Positions 60,966-64,000 of a DNA stretch of 64,000 nucleotides are shown here, piece after piece. The notes under the pieces are model-generated. The model did no database searches and was not told the DNA's origin. It saw nothing but the letters and a program-made list of their open reading frames with translations. The first letter of the stretch is position 1. Each line of letters opens with the position of its first letter. A program made the position numbers and the translations under genes. Source of the stretch: an uncultured Flavobacteriaceae bacterium (lineage in GTDB: Bacteria > Bacteroidota > Bacteroidia > Flavobacteriales > Flavobacteriaceae); NCBI GenBank assembly GCA_947497245.1, contig CANMFO010000001.1, positions 930,001 to 994,000 of the forward strand. The letters are read 5' to 3'.

Positions 60966-62618
60966 ATGAAAAATGCACTTATTATCCTCAATCTATTATT
61001 CTTCCTTCATTCATCGGCACAAAGTACCCTAAGCACAGCGGAATGGCAAGACGACCTTCGTTTCATTCAAAACACCGTACACAAAGACTATTCGTTTCTT
61101 TTTGTAAAAACAACAAAACAGGATTTTGACACCCAGGTGGAAGCACTCTATAATGCCATCCCCAACTTAAAGGAACATGAGATCCGCGTGGGATTGGCAC
61201 GCATCGTATCCCTATTTAAGTACGGCCATACACAAATTACGTACGGCACAACGGCCAAAAGCGGAATGCTGCCCATCAATCTCTATCATTTTAGCGATGG
61301 TATATATATTGAAGGAGTCCACAAGGACCAAAAAAAGGCTTTGGGCGCAAAAGTCTTGAAGATAGGCGATACTCCCATAGACAAGGCTTTGGAATTAATT
61401 TATCCTGTAGTTCCTGTAGAAAATGAACAATACTTTAAAGCTTATGGCCTACGATTTTTAACGTCGCCAGAGGTATTACATGCGCAAGGCGTTGTCCCAG
61501 AACTTTCAGAGACCGTTACGTTCACTTTGGAAAAAGAGGGAAGGGTCTTTGAACATGTGTTTGGCACCATCAATATTGAAGATAAACCAAGAGCCTTCAA
61601 TTTCACTTTACCGACAGGGGAGTGGTCAACAGCACGGAATACCGGGACAACCCCTTTGTATTTAAAACATTTGGAAGATAAACGGTATTATTTTGAATAT
61701 TTGGAAGACCTAAAGATCATCTATGTTAGACAAAGCTCCGTATTTAATGATGACAACGAAACACTTGAGCAGTTTTATGACCGACTGTTCCAATTTATTG
61801 ATACAAACCCTATAGAAAAGTTGGTCTATGATGTCCGCCTTAACGGTGGTGGCAATAATTACAACAATCTTCCCTTGATAAAGGGCCTCATGGCACGACC
61901 AAAAATCAATAAAAAGGGCAGCTTCTATTTCATTATTGGTCGTGATACGTTTTCGGCCTGTCAAAATTTGACCAATGAGATCAGCAGGTATACAGAGGCC
62001 ATTTTGGTCGGGGAACCTACTTCGGAAAATATCAATTTTTATGGCGATTCGAAACCTGTGGTATTGCCGAACAGCAAGATCACGGCGTATCTGTCCTATT
62101 TATGGTGGCAGGATATGCCCGCTTTGGAAAATGCGGATTGGACAGCGCCCAGCATCCCCGTTACCATGAGCTTTGAAGAATACACAACCAATCAAGACCC
62201 TGTATTGGAGGCAGCATTGAATTTTAACGCTGCGGATTTTGAACCCAGGCCCATGGACTATATAACCAAGTTATATGTAAGCGGACAAACACAGAAATTA
62301 GGAGAGGAACTTCCTAAAATGGTACACGATCCACGGTATGCCTTTTGTGATTTTGAAACAGAATTGAACAAAAAGGGAAACCTTTTATTGCAAAGTGGCC
62401 GTACACCGGAAGTACAGGCTTCCGTTCAGGTATTTTCCATGATCGCACAACTGTTCCCAAATTCCGCGATCACGTATAAAAATCTAGGGGAGGCGTACAC
62501 CGTGTTAAAGGACACCCATAAGGCAAAAGAAGTGCTCCAAAAGGCCATTTCTTTGGATACCCATGGAAAAATTGGCAAAGCGGCAAAAGCGATGCTATTG
62601 GAGCTGGACAAGTTATAG
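60966..62618 (+). CDS. Exported S41 peptidase with C-terminal TPR-like tail
   Basis: A 550-residue exported protease: leader MKNALIILNLLFFLHSSAQ, a mixed domain (~25-290), then the S41 core with LVYDVRLNGGGNNYNNL, the catalytic-Ser segment IIGRDTFSACQNLTNEISRY and the strand ILVGEPTSENINFYG. The last ~110 residues form helical repeats of TPR type (NSAITYKNLGEAYTVLKDTH, KAKEVLQKAISLD). The Ser in DTFSACQN fits the family nucleophile. Its 3' end is duplicated at 53,315-53,629. The internal ATG starting MKNAL gives a better leader than the frame start at 60,945. Confidence 0.85.
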   Translation: MKNALIILNLLFFLHSSAQSTLSTAEWQDDLRFIQNTVHKDYSFLFVKTTKQDFDTQVEALYNAIPNLKEHEIRVGLARIVSLFKYGHTQITYGTTAKSGMLPINLYHFSDGIYIEGVHKDQKKALGAKVLKIGDTPIDKALELIYPVVPVENEQYFKAYGLRFLTSPEVLHAQGVVPELSETVTFTLEKEGRVFEHVFGTINIEDKPRAFNFTLPTGEWSTARNTGTTPLYLKHLEDKRYYFEYLEDLKIIYVRQSSVFNDDNETLEQFYDRLFQFIDTNPIEKLVYDVRLNGGGNNYNNLPLIKGLMARPKINKKGSFYFIIGRDTFSACQNLTNEISRYTEAILVGEPTSENINFYGDSKPVVLPNSKITAYLSYLWWQDMPALENADWTAPSIPVTMSFEEYTTNQDPVLEAALNFNAADFEPRPMDYITKLYVSGQTQKLGEELPKMVHDPRYAFCDFETELNKKGNLLLQSGRTPEVQASVQVFSMIAQLFPNSAITYKNLGEAYTVLKDTHKAKEVLQKAISLDTHGKIGKAAKAMLLELDKL

Positions 62619-62677
62619 CTTGCGAACATAAAATAGCCTGGTCGTAAAACGGCCGTGGAATGATTGTAGCTATAGAT
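62363..62677 (+). repeat. Parent copy of the 315-bp duplication
   Basis: The 3' end of the S41-peptidase gene plus 59 bp past the stop, matching 53,315-53,629. Because this copy is part of an intact gene, it is the likely donor. The ~260 bp that follow to 62,936 contain no feature I can support. Confidence 0.85.
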
Positions 62678-62936
62678 TGTAAATGGTAAATTAAAATGTA
62701 CAACTAGTTGATATTGAAGTTTTTTATAACTAAGTGGTACAATGCTGAAATGTGGAAGTCGTGGTCGCAAGAAGCTACGATCAAAAGGAGGAGAAATGAT
62801 ACATTCTGGCCAGTACTTAGGTTTGATGCATGTTTTTAATACTATGAAGTCCAATTCAACATCCGAAATTCATTGGGTGACCGCTCTACTGTTTTCACAA
62901 AATCGGGAATAGCCATAATATACATGTTGTGGCCAG

Positions 62937-64000
62937 TTATTCTTTGACCTCCAGATCTTGTCTTTTTATGACCTTGCCTCCAATAACAACTTTCTCTATG
63001 GCATCATATGCTTCAATATCCATTAAGGGGTTTTTGGCCATCATAATGATATTTGCTTTTTTTCCGATGGCCAAGGAGCCAAGAGAAGAATCTAAATGAA
63101 AAGCTTTGGCATTGTTAAATGTAGCGGACGCAAGTATTTTATTTAAGGGGACTCCCGCTTCTTTCATCAATTTAAGCTCCCAATTACCATTATGACCAGG
63201 TTGATTGCTATAAATTGGGCCAGATGGGGTATCCGAGCCAAATAGAATAAGACCATTATTATCAGAAAGGTACTTTAAAGCTAACATTGCATGACCTTGC
63301 ACATGGTCATACATTGTATGAATCTCCTCTACAGTAAGTCCGCTAAAAATTTTTTTGCCAAACCATTGTGCTTCTTCCGTTTTATACCATTCAAGTAAAT
63401 TTTTGGGAACCACCTTTTTTAAGCCAGGTAGATCAAGAAATTCAGTATCGACCAGTGCTTCCTCTCCTTCAATAACAGTCAACGTAGGGGTATAGCCTAT
63501 TTGCTTTTCAATTTGCAGATCCAACATGTTTTTTATCCCTATTGGAAGAGAATCAGAGGGCACATCCTTATATTCTTCCCAGTTCCAAAGCCCGTGCGAT
63601 ATGATATCAACTCCTATATCCGTTAAAAATGAGTGTCCTTCAAATGAATTGGCGTGAACTGTCAGAACAAGCCCGTTGGAATGTGCTTCCATAAGCAAAT
63701 CTTCCATAATGTCCTTGGTTGGCAAGGGCAACCCCTTCATGTGACCAAAACCTGATTCGTAATACGATTTTACAGCAATGGCACCAGAATTTTTAATACG
63801 CTTGACCACTGCTTTAGGAGTGTGATTTGTTGGATTATACGTAGCTGGTATATTTTCTGCCTGACTCTCCATATATATGAAATTTGGCAGGGCTTCAAAT
63901 CGATATTCCATAGGTATATTGTTCATTGGGTAGCCATTTGCAACCGCAGCTCCTGAATGTCCAACATGATATAGATCGGGTTTTGCTTTTTCCATGTTAA
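62937..64000 (-). CDS. Amidohydrolase-family protein (partial, 5' end outside window)
   Basis: The C-terminal ~350 residues of a metal-dependent amidohydrolase of the imidazolonepropionase-like group: LVLTVHANSFEGH (metal His), VDIISHGLWNWEEY, LILFGSDTPSGP (metal Asp) and the terminal IGKKANIIMMAKNPLMDIEA, VVIGGKVIKRQ typical of the beta-sandwich return. The N-terminal HxH metal motif and leader are absent, and the frame is open to the window edge, so the apparent ATG at 63,995 is internal. The substrate is unknown. Confidence 0.85.
   Translation of the reverse strand, partial: NMEKAKPDLYHVGHSGAAVANGYPMNNIPMEYRFEALPNFIYMESQAENIPATYNPTNHTPKAVVKRIKNSGAIAVKSYYESGFGHMKGLPLPTKDIMEDLLMEAHSNGLVLTVHANSFEGHSFLTDIGVDIISHGLWNWEEYKDVPSDSLPIGIKNMLDLQIEKQIGYTPTLTVIEGEEALVDTEFLDLPGLKKVVPKNLLEWYKTEEAQWFGKKIFSGLTVEEIHTMYDHVQGHAMLALKYLSDNNGLILFGSDTPSGPIYSNQPGHNGNWELKLMKEAGVPLNKILASATFNNAKAFHLDSSLGSLAIGKKANIIMMAKNPLMDIEAYDAIEKVVIGGKVIKRQDLEVKE

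Noticed and set aside
62426-62854. 142-codon minus-strand frame at the S41 gene end, with a shorter relative at 53,378-53,581
   Set aside because: It recurs only because the DNA is duplicated; the plus strand encodes the TPR-like tail of the peptidase.
1-64000. tRNA, rRNA, CRISPR arrays, insertion sequences
   Set aside because: No cloverleaf-like or rRNA-like segment, no regularly spaced repeats and no transposase-like protein was found by reading; a tRNAscan-SE or CRISPR search could still find something missed.

Overview
The window is chromosomal DNA of a marine-type Bacteroidetes, most likely Flavobacteriaceae. The evidence is a type IX secretion signature (a type B gliding-motility C-terminus next to a PorP/SprF-like gene, and a type A sorting domain on a BspA-like protein), Flavobacteriia-type families (DUF5916, DUF3526 permeases, LytTR/LytS pairs, DUF5694) and a near-consensus TTG-N19-TAnnTTT promoter. 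I saw no rRNA, tRNA, CRISPR array, transposase or integrase.

Layout. 1-12.9 kb holds small metabolic and stress genes. Among them is a minus-strand operon of orphan solute-binding protein, alginate-export-type porin, membrane-anchored ABM protein and SDR, with a Crp-like regulator upstream. 13.2-16.0 kb is an AT-rich, convergent restriction-modification pair: a Dcm-like C5 methyltransferase and an EcoRII-like endonuclease, followed by a strongly C-rich spacer. 16.5-23.7 kb is a sugar locus (AGE epimerase, sugar porter) running into a giant BspA/cadherin-like surface protein. Its 5' end looks like a chimera with a different gene.

24.0-30.1 kb is an AT-rich, tightly packed six-gene cassette. 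It encodes a TRADD-N-associated-type membrane protein, a DUF5675 protein, a large membrane protein, a cytoplasmic subtilisin-like protease with an SH3-like front, a secreted protein and a small membrane protein. The last four genes overlap or nearly abut. This is the best candidate for an undescribed system. 30.9-39.4 kb carries a ~2,500-residue adhesin with 14 Ig-like repeats and its coupled PorP/SprF partner. 39.7-41.9 kb encodes a secreted protein that may be a carbohydrate-active enzyme; its N-terminal module recurs in the broken gene at 19.2 kb.

43.1-49.4 kb is a minus-strand operon: His/Cys-rich small protein, ABC ATPase, two DUF3526 permeases and a DUF5916 outer-membrane protein. 49.9-51.4 kb is a MarR, cytochrome b561, ABM-lipoprotein unit with matching promoter motifs. 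51.6-64 kb holds a Gfo/Idh/MocA oxidoreductase, two LytS/LytTR two-component pairs, a PD40 lipoprotein, an esterase/beta-lactamase fusion, an S41 peptidase and the 3' part of an amidohydrolase. A 315-bp copy of the S41 gene's 3' end has landed at 53.3 kb, beside a truncated AraC gene.

Small remnants of dead genes lie at 42.1, 49.7 and 53.2 kb, and a 75-bp hairpin repeat sits at the 3' ends of two transcription units. The AT-rich segments (13-16, 24-30, 49.5-51.4, 53.8-58.7 and 63-64 kb) alternate with more GC-rich genes, suggesting a mosaic with acquired islands.
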